Shown piece by piece: positions 1 to 10,077 of a DNA stretch of 64,000 nucleotides. The stretch's first letter is position 1; the number at the start of each line of letters is the position of its first letter. A program made the position numbers and the translations under genes. Source of the stretch: Trichopria drosophilae (Eukaryota; Arthropoda; Insecta; Hymenoptera; Diapriidae); contig CM059587.1 of assembly GCA_030407085.1 (NCBI GenBank), positions 83,527,001 through 83,591,000 of the forward strand, read 5' to 3'. The notes below the pieces were generated by a model that was not told the origin of the DNA, did no database searches, and saw only the letters and a program-made list of their open reading frames with translations.

Positions 1-1455
1 AACATATAAATGAAAGTTTGTAACAATTTTAATAAACTTTATATAATATATAGTATTAATATTTTATCCAATTATAGCTAAGTAAAAGTACTGAATTATA
101 CTAGTTTTGTTCTTGTTAACGCTTAGTAGGTAAATTTACTAGCAATATGCAGTTTATAACATTTTTTTTAATTACGCGGAATTAACTGCAATTTATTCCA
201 CTCATTATGTTCATAATTTCTTCAGAATAGTTAGTGTAACTAATTAAATTTAGTTTAGGTCCTACTTAACGGTACAGAGATATTGAAAGTGTATAAGACA
301 ATTAGTTAAATTTAGCAAGAATTTTTTCATTGTTTACATTTTCTTATAACATTAGAATTTATTGTAAATATATATAACAAAAATTAATAAATAAAATACA
401 GTATATTCATGATTATCATAATATTTTCATACAATACTAAATATTTCCTAACAAAATGATTAATTCATTTTTTTATTTTTGTAATGATATTTAACATCTT
501 CAAATTATGTAATTATGTTACAAATAGAACAAACATTGCGAATCACGTTAAAAGATAACATTTTGAGCAACGTAATGCTCTGTAATCACCTGTATAAAGT
601 TGTTCACGTAAGCGAAATGATTTTAACTGATGCTAATTAGTTTCTCATGTTTTATTTAAACGTATACATGACTGTGAAAATACTTGCGTTCTATTTTTAA
701 AAAATGAAAGGGGTTTAAATGACCGAAGGAATGTATTTCTTAAAATAATGAGTAATTTTGTGTTAAATACATTAGCACATCCTTTAAAAAGGTTCTACTG
801 ATTTTAATCAAAACAAATATCATAATTCAACATTGTCTTTTGTTTTGCATCAAATAATTAACTTAGTATTTTATAAAAACTCGGTAATAAAGAAATTTGC
901 TGCGGAACATCTGAAAACATTGATAATTATATGATAATTTTCAAGTTAAAATAATATCATAAAAATTACGAAAATAACCATTTTCATTTATATTTATGAG
1001 GCAACTATGTATCAACATAATTAACTCGTTACGGAGTTATCGTGTCAAGCATATAAAATTAACGACACTATTCGAACATTATCTGGTCCGAAACAAAATT
1101 TCACGCATGAATGTTTTTAAACATCAAATTTCTATTTGTATACAATTTTTTACAGTACGTCTTCTTCTAGTAACAAACAAAAATGTGCAAAATATATATT
1201 TTTAGCTCTCCTGTAATACAAAACTCACTCAGAGACTTTTCACATAAAAAAGGTACAACAAAATTGTCGGGACGTTTAGGCACTTATTTGAAAAACCTTG
1301 TAATAGTGAATTTTTTTATTTATATGCTAATTTTTTGGGTAAAATATAAAATTAGTATAAATAACACAGAACAACTAAAATTTAATAATTTCATGACGAT
1401 TCTAGTAGGATTTTTGCTCCAGAACCGAAATATGACATCTAAAATACCAAATTGT
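1..1455. other. AT-rich noncoding DNA
   Basis: Very AT-rich sequence with frequent stops in all frames. The two short open frames at 996-1205 and 1183-1461 show no recognisable motif or coding character. I see no tRNA, exon or clear repeat structure here. Confidence 0.6.
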
Positions 1456-1805
1456 CTGTAGTTTTTGAGATATTGAAGGTCAAAAATCCGATTTCAGACA
1501 TTTTGAGTATCTATATTCAAAGCCCAAAAAATTGGCCCACCAGTGAGAGTCAATTTTGATTTTTTTGAATCACGTTTTTTTTAGTTTCATCCTTGAAAAT
1601 ACCTTATTCATATAGTCATCCATATAATATGACCTTGTATCCAAAATGGCTTCGTTGATGCTGATAAAACGTCAAAAACTACAAAAATTGGGACAAAAAA
1701 ATCAGAATTGACTCTCACTGGTGGGCCAATTTTTCGGGCTTTGAGTAGATACTCAAAATGTCGGATTTTCTACTCCTTTGACCTTCAATATCTGAAAAAC
1801 TACAG
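1456..1805. repeat. Foldback (hairpin) element, arms about 110 bp
   Basis: The left arm (about 1456-1572) is repeated in inverse orientation at about 1700-1805. Matching blocks include CTGTAGTTTTTGAGATATTG against its inverse near 1785-1805, and GGCCCACCAGTGAGAGTCAA against its inverse near 1712-1732. The loop is about 125 bp and noncoding. No target duplication could be fixed, so the true ends may lie slightly outside. It behaves like a small non-autonomous inverted-repeat element; the family is not recognised. Confidence 0.7.
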
Positions 1806-2214
1806 ATGTAGAGCTAGAATCTCCTTGAACTATATACTTTCAAGCGTTAGTTAGAGGCTAACCGTTTCAAACTTTTCAACAGTTATTGTTCAGAGGTTTT
1901 GGACGATGATTCATTAACATTTTCGTCATAGTGAGTGAAAAATTCGATTTTACACCCGAATTTGAAGAAGTAAAATACAATAGGATTTTTTAATCTTTTG
2001 AGGTGCATATTTGATCATCCAACGGTGAGCGTCAAGGGGTCCAAAAGTTCATTTTACATCCTTGGTACCAAAATATTTATTTTTTGTTCCAATAAAAACC
2101 CGAATTGTTGATATCATATTAAAAATGAAAAAAATTAGAAAAAATTCAGTTTTTTCGTGTTTTTTACTTTAAAATTTTCATTATTCAAGACCGTACTTAT
2201 TATTTTTACTCAGA

Positions 2215-2745
2215 CAATCCCGTAAGGTGTCCAATAAAGCCACCTTATTTAAAGAGGGAGAAAGTTTTTCGAGTAAAGTTTGTATATGCAGGTTTCTTCC
2301 CAACCGAAAATTATGTCTACTGGAAGACGCATTTCGAAACTTGGTAAACTTTTTGTGGCAATTTCCGGTAGGACCTTCTGTTTCTAAATGCTCGACGAAG
2401 AACAACAGCATCCCCGGGAAGAGGCGAGCGAGCAGGCAGGGCATGAAATGAACTGGTGACTAACGGGACCTCGAAGGAGGAGGAGAGGTCAGGCGTACCC
2501 CCACTTCCCATCGTCTTCTTTAAGACGACCTCAAGACACGTTCCTATAGAGTTCCCCCGTATTATGACGTGCTTTCTCGTATCCACTTACTCCAAGACCG
2601 CCTTAACCTTACCCGAGGCGACGTCCAAGTTCACCTACACGCGACCCGTCAAGTCAGAAAAGTCTCGTGCGAGTCATTCATACCGCTTGTGTTGTACTGG
2701 TGGATTTTACAACCATATTGTTTGTTGTTGTTTTGTTTGACAATC
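2215..2745. other. GC-richer island of unknown nature
   Basis: About 530 bp that contrast sharply in base composition with the surrounding AT-rich DNA. Overlapping open frames of 74-94 codons exist on both strands (2227-2451 and 2456-2740 plus; 2181-2444 and 2317-2586 minus). None shows a family motif, signal peptide or convincing codon pattern. Alternatives are a remnant of a retroposed or horizontally acquired sequence, a noncoding exon, or a decayed element interior. I do not assign a function. Confidence 0.4.
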
Positions 2746-3462
2746 CATTACTATCCAAGAGTCCAAAATTGCTAATTCCATTTGAACAAATATTTTAGTA
2801 AAAACAGTTGCGAATTTATAACCTGACTAAAAAGATAAACAATTGTACTAAAAATATTCACGATATATTTAATCAATTGAAATTTTTTATTTTAAGACAA
2901 AAATTTCGATTGATGTCGATTTATTTAAGAATTATTAAGAAAAACTGGTATTTTTAGAAATTTACACGCTTTTCCACCATTTTCAATACGATAAACTGAA
3001 TGGAGCACAATCAAAAAAATTTACTCTTAAACTGCATCTTATTTGTCCATAGTTTGGAAAGGATCGCCATCCATTATCCATTTGTAAAAAATCGGTGAAA
3101 AATAAAATGTTTTTTTACCAATTTTTCGGTACTTTTTCATCTAAAATCCGTCATATTGATATTCTGCGGCAAGAATCGCAAAAAATTAGTAAAGTAAGTT
3201 GGTTTTTTCATTTTTCGATTTGATAGAGAGCTTTGAAAATTAGCTAAAAATCTCGTCATCTTGGACCTTAATTAAACACCTTAGACGCATAGAAATTAAA
3301 GAAAGTTGCGAATTTATAACCCGACTAAAAAAATAAACAATTGTACTAAAAATATGCACGATATCGCTGAACTTTTTTATTGCTGCAACTATTTCCGGTT
3401 TAATATTCAATAACCAATGGAAATAGTTACGATAGACAACACATCACTATTATTACAACTAA
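2746..3462. other. AT-rich noncoding DNA with a short repeated block
   Basis: No gene seen. A block of about 60 bp near 2810-2870 (GCGAATTTATAACCTGACTA) recurs at about 3306-3365 with few changes, in the same orientation, about 496 bp apart. This suggests a decayed duplication or terminal direct repeats of an old insertion. Confidence 0.5.
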
Positions 3463-4163
3463 TTAACTAATTAACGCTGGGAAGGACACGTTTCCTACTT
3501 CAATTTCAATCAAGTATTTCATATGAAAATTAAAGTTCAAAAAAATTGAAATGTATATGTCTTGTTATTTTCGAGATCGGTCATTTCAATGAAATTGTCA
3601 AAATTGAGCTATCTTAATTACAAAATTAAATTTAACGATTTAAATGTCAAAAAACGCAAAAAATCGGGTATATTTTTTATAAAACATTTTTTTCTCATTG
3701 AAAGAGTAATTGCCAGCACAAAATCCTTTCGCTAAAGGCGAAAAAAATAGTTGTAGTATTAAGATATATTTCTTAAATATTAAAAAAACTGACAGCATAA
3801 TCACAAAATGGCGACCGCAGTGAGAATTTTCTTTTTAAAACTTAACAAATTGTTTTCATGAAAACTGCAAACTCTACAAAAAATGTAGTGAGAACAAATG
3901 TTTCTTAGAATGTGTCAAAGAATATTCTCAATATTTTTAAGAATGTGTTGATACAATTTGTTATTTTTCGAAAATTAAGAAAATCGAAATTGTGAAAAAA
4001 GTCATTTAAAAAATCTGAAAAAAATTGAGAGTAATCTTTGAGTAATTCTAACCTAACATATTTTTGTTCTAAGAAGATTTTCTCTAAAGTCTACAGTTTT
4101 TGAGAAACAAAATTATTAATCATTTCTAGATTTCGAGAATAATAATTTCTTTTGTCGAAAACT

Positions 4164-4397
4164 ATAGACTTTAAACAAACATTTTTTAGAACAAAATTAT
4201 CTTAGAATTTGTCAAAGAATACACCAACATTTTTTCAGATTTGTTAAATTACTTTTTTAAAAATTTCGTTTCTCCGAAAGATAGACTTTAAACAAACATT
4301 TTTTAGAACAAAATTATCTTAGAATTTGTCAAAGAATACACCAACATTTTTTCAGATTTGTTAAATTACTTTTTTAAAAATTTCGTTTCTCCGAAAA
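4164..4397 (+). repeat. 117-bp perfect tandem duplication inside the foldback arm
   Basis: Positions 4164-4280 and 4281-4397 are essentially identical over 117 bp, starting ATAGACTTTAAACAAACATT. The duplication is absent from the sister copy at 21.8-23.0 kb, so it arose after the copies diverged and is probably recent. Confidence 0.85.
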
Positions 4398-4523
4398 TTT
4401 AAAAAATAGACAATGATATCAATATATTCTGAAAAAAAATTGGACATTCTCTTTGATACATTGTAATTGTAAGACATTTTTATTCGTACAAAATTTTGTC
4501 TAAAGTTTACAGTTTTCATGAAA

Positions 4524-4536
4524 AAAATGAGTGAAC
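4524..4536 (+). repeat. Left target-site duplication of the Penelope-like element
   Basis: AAAATGAGTGAAC is repeated exactly at 6136-6148. It abuts the left boundary of the retroelement and derives from the foldback MITE. Confidence 0.9.
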
Positions 4537-4599
4537 GAATTTGATCAGGATTTTGTATCATCCTGATTGCCAATAATTGATTCTTGACCGCTTGTATAA

Positions 4600-4739
4600 A
4601 TTAATTTAAGAAATTTTCATAGAATGAAAATTCTAATGAGTCTTTTCTTGGTGAAGTCGGTCCCTCGAATAAAACAATTTAAATTTTAAAAAAACGTTTC
4701 GGCAACCTGATGTGTGCCCTCTTCAGTTTATTTTTTTAC
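4600..4739 (-). repeat. Inverted pseudo-LTR, left copy
   Basis: About 140 bp, near-identical to the inverse complement of 5997-6135; the visible difference is one extra A in an A-run near 4690. The antisense strand carries the same hammerhead-like core as the right copy. The first codons of the endonuclease frame lie in this repeat. Confidence 0.9.
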
Positions 4740-5414
4740 AAAATTGGAGTGATGTATGGGTTGATAGACAGGGCTGTCCTATTATCTGAGATAAAATTCA
4801 GAGAAAAAAATTTAAGATTGGTTAAAAAGATCCTAATTCAAAACAACTATCCATTGAACCTTATTCAAGAGATTATTAGAAAACGTGTTCATTACCATTA
4901 TAATAAAAATATAGAACATCCGATTGATGAGTCTAAACCTGAAACCACCACATCACATCCATATGTCAAAGGGTTAACTGAGAGAATCGCGAAAACTTTG
5001 AAAAAACAACATGTTCGCGTTGTCAACAAACCGATCAATACTAACATCGGAAGAATTAAGCCTTTTAAAGATCGACTACAAAAACTTAAAAAAAGTGGTG
5101 TAGTTTATTCTATACCTTGCCATCATCGTGACTGTGTGTATATTGGAGAAACTGGTAGACTCCTTGGTACACGACTTAAAGAACATAGACGCAATATTTT
5201 TGGACAAGAATCTAACTATACAGCACTAACAAAACATAGACAAGAAACTGGACATGATTTCGATTATCCTAAAGTAAAAATCTTAGCATCTGAAACGAAT
5301 AACCGCAAACGTAAAGAGATTGAAAATTATTATATTAAAAAAGAAAAGAACACAGTAAATGAACGCTTTGAAGAGTCTTTTTTACCAGAAATATATAATG
5401 TTCTATTCTGTTAA
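4710..5414 (+). CDS. Penelope-like polyprotein, C-terminal fragment with GIY-YIG endonuclease
   Basis: A 234-residue open frame. About the first ten residues are encoded by the inverted pseudo-LTR and are probably a chance fusion. Real Penelope sequence appears to begin near residue 8-12 (KIGVMYGLIDRAV), which resembles the region after the reverse transcriptase core. The GIY-YIG domain follows: VVYSI at 131-135, Cys137 and Cys142 of the family's Cys-containing insertion, YIGET at 144-148, Arg150 and Arg155, EHRR at 158-161, His181 and a conserved-type Glu at 203 (KEIENYYI). In intact elements the domain nicks target DNA for reverse transcription. The frame is open to a TAA at 5412-5414, so decay is mainly 5' truncation, typical of retroposition. 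The RT catalytic motifs are absent, and expression as a functional protein is unlikely. Confidence 0.9.
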   Translation: MCALFSLFFYKIGVMYGLIDRAVLLSEIKFREKNLRLVKKILIQNNYPLNLIQEIIRKRVHYHYNKNIEHPIDESKPETTTSHPYVKGLTERIAKTLKKQHVRVVNKPINTNIGRIKPFKDRLQKLKKSGVVYSIPCHHRDCVYIGETGRLLGTRLKEHRRNIFGQESNYTALTKHRQETGHDFDYPKVKILASETNNRKRKEIENYYIKKEKNTVNERFEESFLPEIYNVLFC

Positions 5415-5996
5415 GGATTAGAATTACATAAAGCAATAGGAAGTATTATTATATTATCAACATAGTTAAATCGCCGCTTAATTGTTTTCTTTATGTTTCA
5501 CTGTACAGTGGGTTCGAATGTTGTTAAGAGAGGGGGATACACACACTTTATATATACATAAATCGGTATTAGTTACTTTTGACAATCAATTCCGCGATAT
5601 ATGTTTGAAATACACAAACCTTTTTCATCAAATGTCAAATCATGTAAAGTGTCAGTGAGTTTAGAAAAACGTCAATTAACCTCATCGACGGGAAATGACC
5701 TTAAGATCGGTCTTTCCATTTCTAGCAGTAAGTTTTTTTGGTAGTTTTTTTCAATATGTTATCATACTTTTATCCATCAGTAGATTTAAAGTCATCATAA
5801 TTGTATTGACAGATGCTGTCAAAATTCAAGCTGCACTCACCAACACTACTTTGACATTTTAATACTGCATCGCGTGATTTTAATTTCTAATTCTTTACAA
5901 CCATGTGAGTAACTTTTTATTTTTGACTGTAGTAAAACTTTTAAGAATTATCATTATGTTTTTACAAATGAATTATGTTATACCTGTTTTAGAATC
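5415..5996 (+). other. 3' noncoding region of the Penelope-like element
   Basis: About 580 bp between the endonuclease stop and the right pseudo-LTR, with many stops in all frames. It fits the untranslated 3' part of the element. No second gene seen. Confidence 0.7.
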
Positions 5997-6135
5997 GTAA
6001 AAAAATAAACTGAAGAGGGCACACATCAGGTTGCCGAAACGTTTTTTAAAATTTAAATTGTTTTATTCGAGGGACCGACTTCACCAAGAAAAGACTCATT
6101 AGAATTTTCATTCTATGAAAATTTCTTAAATTAAT
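5997..6135 (+). repeat. Sense pseudo-LTR, right copy
   Basis: 139 bp, inverse of 4600-4739, ending directly at the right target duplication. It contains the hammerhead-like core at 6010-6040. Confidence 0.9.
6003..6075 (+). ncRNA. Hammerhead-ribozyme-like motif of a Penelope-like element
   Basis: The conserved core CTGAAGA is at 6010-6016 and GAAAC at 6036-6040. The intervening segment can form stem II (GGCA with TGCC, one bulged G). This spacing and the pLTR location match hammerhead motifs reported in Penelope-like elements. A possible stem I pairs AATAAA just upstream with TTTATT near 6060. I could not settle stem III or a canonical NUH cleavage triplet, so activity is uncertain. The inverted pLTR holds the same core on the minus strand at about 4695-4726. 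Confidence 0.6.
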
Positions 6136-6148
6136 AAAATGAGTGAAC
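6136..6148 (+). repeat. Right target-site duplication of the Penelope-like element
   Basis: Exact copy of 4524-4536 (AAAATGAGTGAAC). It rejoins the foldback MITE sequence seen uninterrupted at 21757-23050. Confidence 0.9.
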
Positions 6149-6450
6149 TTTTAAAATGAAATTACTCAATGCCATCGCCATTTTGTGATCACCATGTTAT
6201 TTTGTTAATATTGTAAATATATATCTTAATACTACAACTATTTTCTTCACCTTTAGTGAAGGAATTTTGCGACCGGAAAGACTCTTTCGATGAGAAAAAA
6301 TGTTTTGTTCAAAAGAATAACTGATTTTTTGCGTTTTTTACATCTAAATCGCTTTATTTAATTTTCTAAATACGATAGCTCAATTTCGATAACGCAATTA
6401 AAAATTGCAATCTTAAAAATAGTATAATGAATACCTTTCAATTTTGTTCA

Positions 6451-7775
6451 GTTGGTTCGGATCAGTTGGTTCCTTCATGACCTTTTCCATTTTTCTATTC
6501 AGTACTGAGGCTCGAATGTGAACTAATAATTCCAGTAATAAATTTAAGGACATAAAAAAACATGGTCTTATTTATTTGTTTACTGTTTCATTAAAATTAA
6601 ATATATGATATATGATAAATGGATCTAAAAGGAAATAAACGTATTTAAGCCGAAGTGGAAGATTACTCATGAATCTAAAAATTTATAAATAAATAAAACG
6701 TAAATCCTTTGAAATACGGACTTTTATTTGCGTCTTACTTTTAACATCTTATTGAAAACGTTCCAGAAATCAACAGCCTGCGTTAAACGTTTACGAAATC
6801 GAAAATCTTTTGCAGTAATCTGGGATTAAGCATTTGCACAAGATTCAATTACAAATTCAGTCCATAGATGCAGATTTTATCGTTCCGAGCACTGAGCATG
6901 CAATCGGATCATTTTATACGTTACTCTAATTATGCAGGTCGAATAATACGCTTTTCAGTTGCATTAATAACTACATGTAGTTTTTCTATATGTTCTGTAC
7001 ACGAATGAACTTTTTAGATCTTAGTACAAATTATTAAACAATTCAAATTTATCTTCAAATGAAAAAAATCATTTACAAAACATTTTTTATTTTGTAATTT
7101 TTTCAATATTTAGTTACCTTTATTAAAAGGAAGAATATTAATTTAATCATATATTAAAGATAATTAAAAAGGTAAAAATTATAAAGTAAATATCCACTCC
7201 TTCAATGTAGATATTAGTTAATTTATTCAGCATAGGAACATCGAACTTTTAAAACAAACACTTTATCGAAATTTAATTATAAGTAATCACGGAATTTGAA
7301 TATTTAGTATCCGAGCACTTCAGTATCGGCGCTACACTTAGGAACTTCAATTGAAGCCAACTTAAATTTAATTCCCGCTTCAAATTGTGCATGTTGAAGC
7401 AAATTTTGGCCAAGCCCATAATAACAAAAACTACTCGTACGGACGAAGAAATATTAATTAAAATCATATGCAGATAGTTAAACTATTACCGACAAAAGTA
7501 AACAGGAATGCCGATTTTTTATATGAATTTTTGATTACTTTTGAAAAAAAGTTACTACGTTCATAAATAGTTGGCACGACTAACAAAATGACATGCAAAT
7601 AAGAACTACTTTGTTTTTGGACGTTGAAAATATCCAAACAAAGCAAAAGAGGTTAGCCGAAATTATTCCATTAAAATTCGTTGGTTTTATTGTTCGAGTT
7701 ACTAAAAACTTCCTTTTGAAGTATTGGACATTAGTAACGGCGATATTTCCAATTTTTAAGGTAAAATATCTCTTA
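6451..7775. other. AT-rich noncoding DNA
   Basis: No gene, RNA gene or clear repeat recognised. The short open frames near 7273-7787 sit on both strands of AT-rich sequence and show no motif. Confidence 0.55.
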
Positions 7776-8155
7776 CAGGGGTTCTAAAATGCTGCGCCGA
7801 TAAGGTAGGTATTTTTAATAAAAAACGTAAATAAAAAATGACTGAATCGATTTTGCAAAATTCGGGCTCTGTAATGGCAGTTCTAATTAATGTACACGAT
7901 TTCATAGAAAATACCAAATATATTAGTTGAAAACTGGCCGAAAGTTTTCGAAAATAAATAAAAATCACACTTATTTCCAAAAATTCTCGAACAGTTCTTA
8001 ATTAATGTTTTTGGTATTGTTCTTGTAAACTGTCTATAGTAATTAGAATTGCCTTTACAGAGACCGATTTTTGAAAAATCGATTTAGTAATTTTTTATTT
8101 ACGGTTTTTAGTGAAAAGTCCTATCTTTATGGCCCAGCACTTTTGAACGCCCTTA
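7776..8155. mobile_element. About 380-bp inverted-repeat MITE, copy 1
   Basis: Terminal inverted arms of about 110 bp. The left arm runs GTTCTAAAATGCTGCGCCGA then a TAAGGTAGG-like block; the right end reads inversely as GGGCGTTCAAAAGTGCTGGG. An inner pair (AAATACCAAA and its inverse near 8000-8015) continues the symmetry. Related copies lie at 8973-10077 (interrupted) and 16605-16983, with a fragment near 33110-33240. Noncoding; it needs a transposase from elsewhere. Confidence 0.8.
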
Positions 8156-8972
8156 AATCCATCTGCTTTTAAAGGTACCAAAATATTGATTCGTACTTTT
8201 GTTACAAAACATAAATTCCATTTGCATTAATTGATTAAATCGAAATATTTTGAATTAAATTAGTAAAATCTGAGATTGCCGAGAGACCATATTAAAATTT
8301 TGACGTTTCAATCGTTTTAATTGTTTTTTGTTTGCTATTTTCCCATTTTAAATGTTACTAATAAAATTAAATTGATTAAAAAGTAAATCAGATGTCTACA
8401 ATGACAGAATATAATATTTTCAATAATTTATATTATTACAAACTTTCATTTAGAGTCAACAATGTATTTCAGATATTTCAATCAAATTATTAAATATATG
8501 ACTGAAATTAATAACTTAAAAGGTTATTTAATTTTGTAAAGGGACGAATCAAATTATATTTTACAGTAACAATAAAATATTTTAAAATATCACAAAAATT
8601 AAAGAATTTGCTAAACTTTTTGCAGCCGACACATTATTCTTAGTACATTTTACCTCTAAGAGAATATAAAATTAACAAATCGTTACGCATAATACTTCAG
8701 AAAATTATGTCAAGTTTCTAGAATTTCCATCGTAGCATATACAAACAAAGAGAAAGTTGGTCGTAAAAATATATTACGAGTGAATTTGTACAATATATTT
8801 CTTTAATTATTCACTGTATATGTTACTCAGTTTCACACTCATTCTTACCTCGCCAAGAATTTTTTTTTCTAGAAAAACTTTAATTATTCACTTACATTGC
8901 TAACAATAATGATTTTTTATTCGTGTTACTAAATGTCATCCGGTAAATTTTTATAAAAGTATTTTCTATTTA
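8156..8972. other. AT-rich noncoding DNA
   Basis: No gene or structured repeat recognised in this very AT-rich stretch. Confidence 0.55.
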
Positions 8973-9229
8973 AAGTGGTCCCCCTATAAGGTGGGCATTT
9001 TCACTAAAAACCGTAAATAAAAAGTTACTGAATCGATTTCTTTTAATTCACTGAAAAAAAAATATTAGATCAATTCAACCAAATATTTGAATGACATATT
9101 CAGTTCGTCCGTGGAATTAAATCAGCTATCTATTTTATTAAATCGGCTAAAAATGATTTTATCGCATATTTTTGTTTTAAATTTTTTTTTGTTAAAGTGG
9201 CTTCCTAATCTTCCAAGGTTTTTTCGTAT

Positions 9230-9302
9230 TCTGCGGTAGCGTAGTGGTTCGGGCGTTGCTCTGTAATCCGAACGTCGCGGGATCGAATCCCCGTTTGTGC
9301 AA
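9230..9302 (+). pseudogene. tRNA-like sequence (tRNA pseudogene or SINE head)
   Basis: An A-box-like segment (TAGCGTAGTGG) and a B-box match (GGGATCGAATCC) are spaced as in a tRNA and followed by a T-run at 9304-9311 that could end Pol III transcription. The T-stem has lost a pair (CGGG against CCCCG) and the anticodon stem does not pair properly, so it is not a working tRNA. The loop resembles CTGTAAT, so a Tyr-like origin is possible but weak. Confidence 0.6.
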
Positions 9303-9544
9303 GTTTTTTTTCTGCGATAATTTAATTTAATTCTTAAGAGCGTTTATATTATAAGTATGTAAATATATGTATATATGTATATGTGTGTGATAGAAAAAAT
9401 AATATACAATTACCCCTTCTCCCCTTCCTCTGCCTTTCCTTTCTATATATCAATTTCCTCTCTCCCTTCAGTACACTTATCTCTTTTGATTAGGAAGATA
9501 TGTACTGAAAGGGAGGAAATAAGATACAACACAATAGATCTTCT

Positions 9545-9546
<2 letters not shown>

Positions 9547-9584
<38 letters not shown>

Positions 9585-9636
9585 TCTGCAAATTCAAGCA
9601 GAAAGAGAGAGGAAGAGAGAGAGTGAGAGAGAGAAC
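9547..9636. repeat. (CT)n then (GA)n microsatellite, self-complementary
   Basis: A C-run and about 17 CT dinucleotides (about 9543-9582) are followed after 20 bp by a GA-rich tract (9601-9636), so the two can fold together as a long hairpin. This explains the serine/leucine-rich open frame across it, which I do not consider a gene. Confidence 0.9.
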
Positions 9637-10077
9637 GAGCAAAATAAAAAAAATCGAATTTTTTGGGGTTTACTGAATCATTTGACTAAACCAATAAAAT
9701 ATTTGATTGTTTTATATAAAACTATTTGATCGTTTCAATAAAACCTGCTTTCTGAATATGTTGATCGAATATTTGATTGATTTTGTCAATTTTTTTCTCA
9801 GTGTTTGAGCTCTGTAAAAGCGCTTCTAATTAATATAGACGGTTTTCTAGAAAATACCAAATACATTAATTGAGAATCGACCTTGAATTTTCGGAAATAA
9901 ATCAAAATCACGGTTAGTTTTTAATTAATATCTTTGGTATTTTCTAGAAAACCGTCTATAGTAATTTGAATCTCCTTTACAGAGATTGAATTTTGAAAAC
10001 ACGATTCAGTCATTTTTTATTTACGGTTTTTAGTGAAATTTCCTACCTTATCGGCGGACCAATTTAGAACCTCCTTA

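Larger units (their letters stand above)
4537..6135 (+). mobile_element. 5'-truncated Penelope-like element with inverted pseudo-LTRs
   Basis: A 1,599-bp insertion bounded by a 13-bp target duplication. Order: a 63-bp unique 5' extension (4537-4599) with a small hairpin (ATCAGGAT/ATCCTGAT), an inverted pseudo-LTR (4600-4739), an open frame for the end of the polyprotein with a GIY-YIG endonuclease (4710-5414), about 580 bp of 3' noncoding DNA, and a sense pseudo-LTR (5997-6135). Inverted pLTRs, a short extension and 10-15 bp target duplications are known for Penelope-like elements. Nearly the whole reverse transcriptase is missing, so this copy cannot move on its own. Confidence 0.92.
3463..6450. 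mobile_element. TTAA-type foldback MITE (copy 1), split by a Penelope insertion
   Basis: It starts at TTAACTAATTAACGCTGGGA. The left arm (3463-4536) is matched by an inverted, 3'-truncated right arm (6149 to about 6450); the last ~75 bp of the right arm, including its TTAA end, are missing. The same element is present uninterrupted at 21757-23050, which shows where the Penelope-like element (4537-6135) landed, close to the loop. TTAA termini suggest mobilisation by a piggyBac- or Kolobok-type transposase; this rests on the TTAA target alone. No transposase is encoded. Confidence 0.8.
9049..9803. mobile_element. 755-bp CACTGA-ended element nested in a MITE, carrying a tRNA-like cargo
   Basis: The left end reads CACTGAAAAAAAAATATTAG and the right end is its approximate inverse ending TTTTTCTCAGTG. 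The subterminal regions are also inverse-related (repeated AATATTTGATTG-type blocks). The interior contains a tRNA-like sequence (9230-9302) with a T-run, and a (CT)n/(GA)n tract (9547-9636). No transposase frame exists. The exact target duplication is unclear. Similar termini bound 31225-31433 and 60584-61478. Confidence 0.75.
8973..10077. mobile_element. About 380-bp inverted-repeat MITE, copy 2, split by an insertion
   Basis: The left end (8973-9048) and the remainder (9804-10077) join into a copy of the 7776-8155 element. The gap is exactly the CACTGA...CAGTG element at 9049-9803. The inner inverted pair GGTATTTTCTAGAAAACCGT is well preserved near 9935-9955. Confidence 0.8.

Noticed and set aside
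9375..9626. Open frame rich in Ser/Leu/Pro
   Set aside because: It is a translation of the (CT)n/(GA)n tract inside a MITE-like element.
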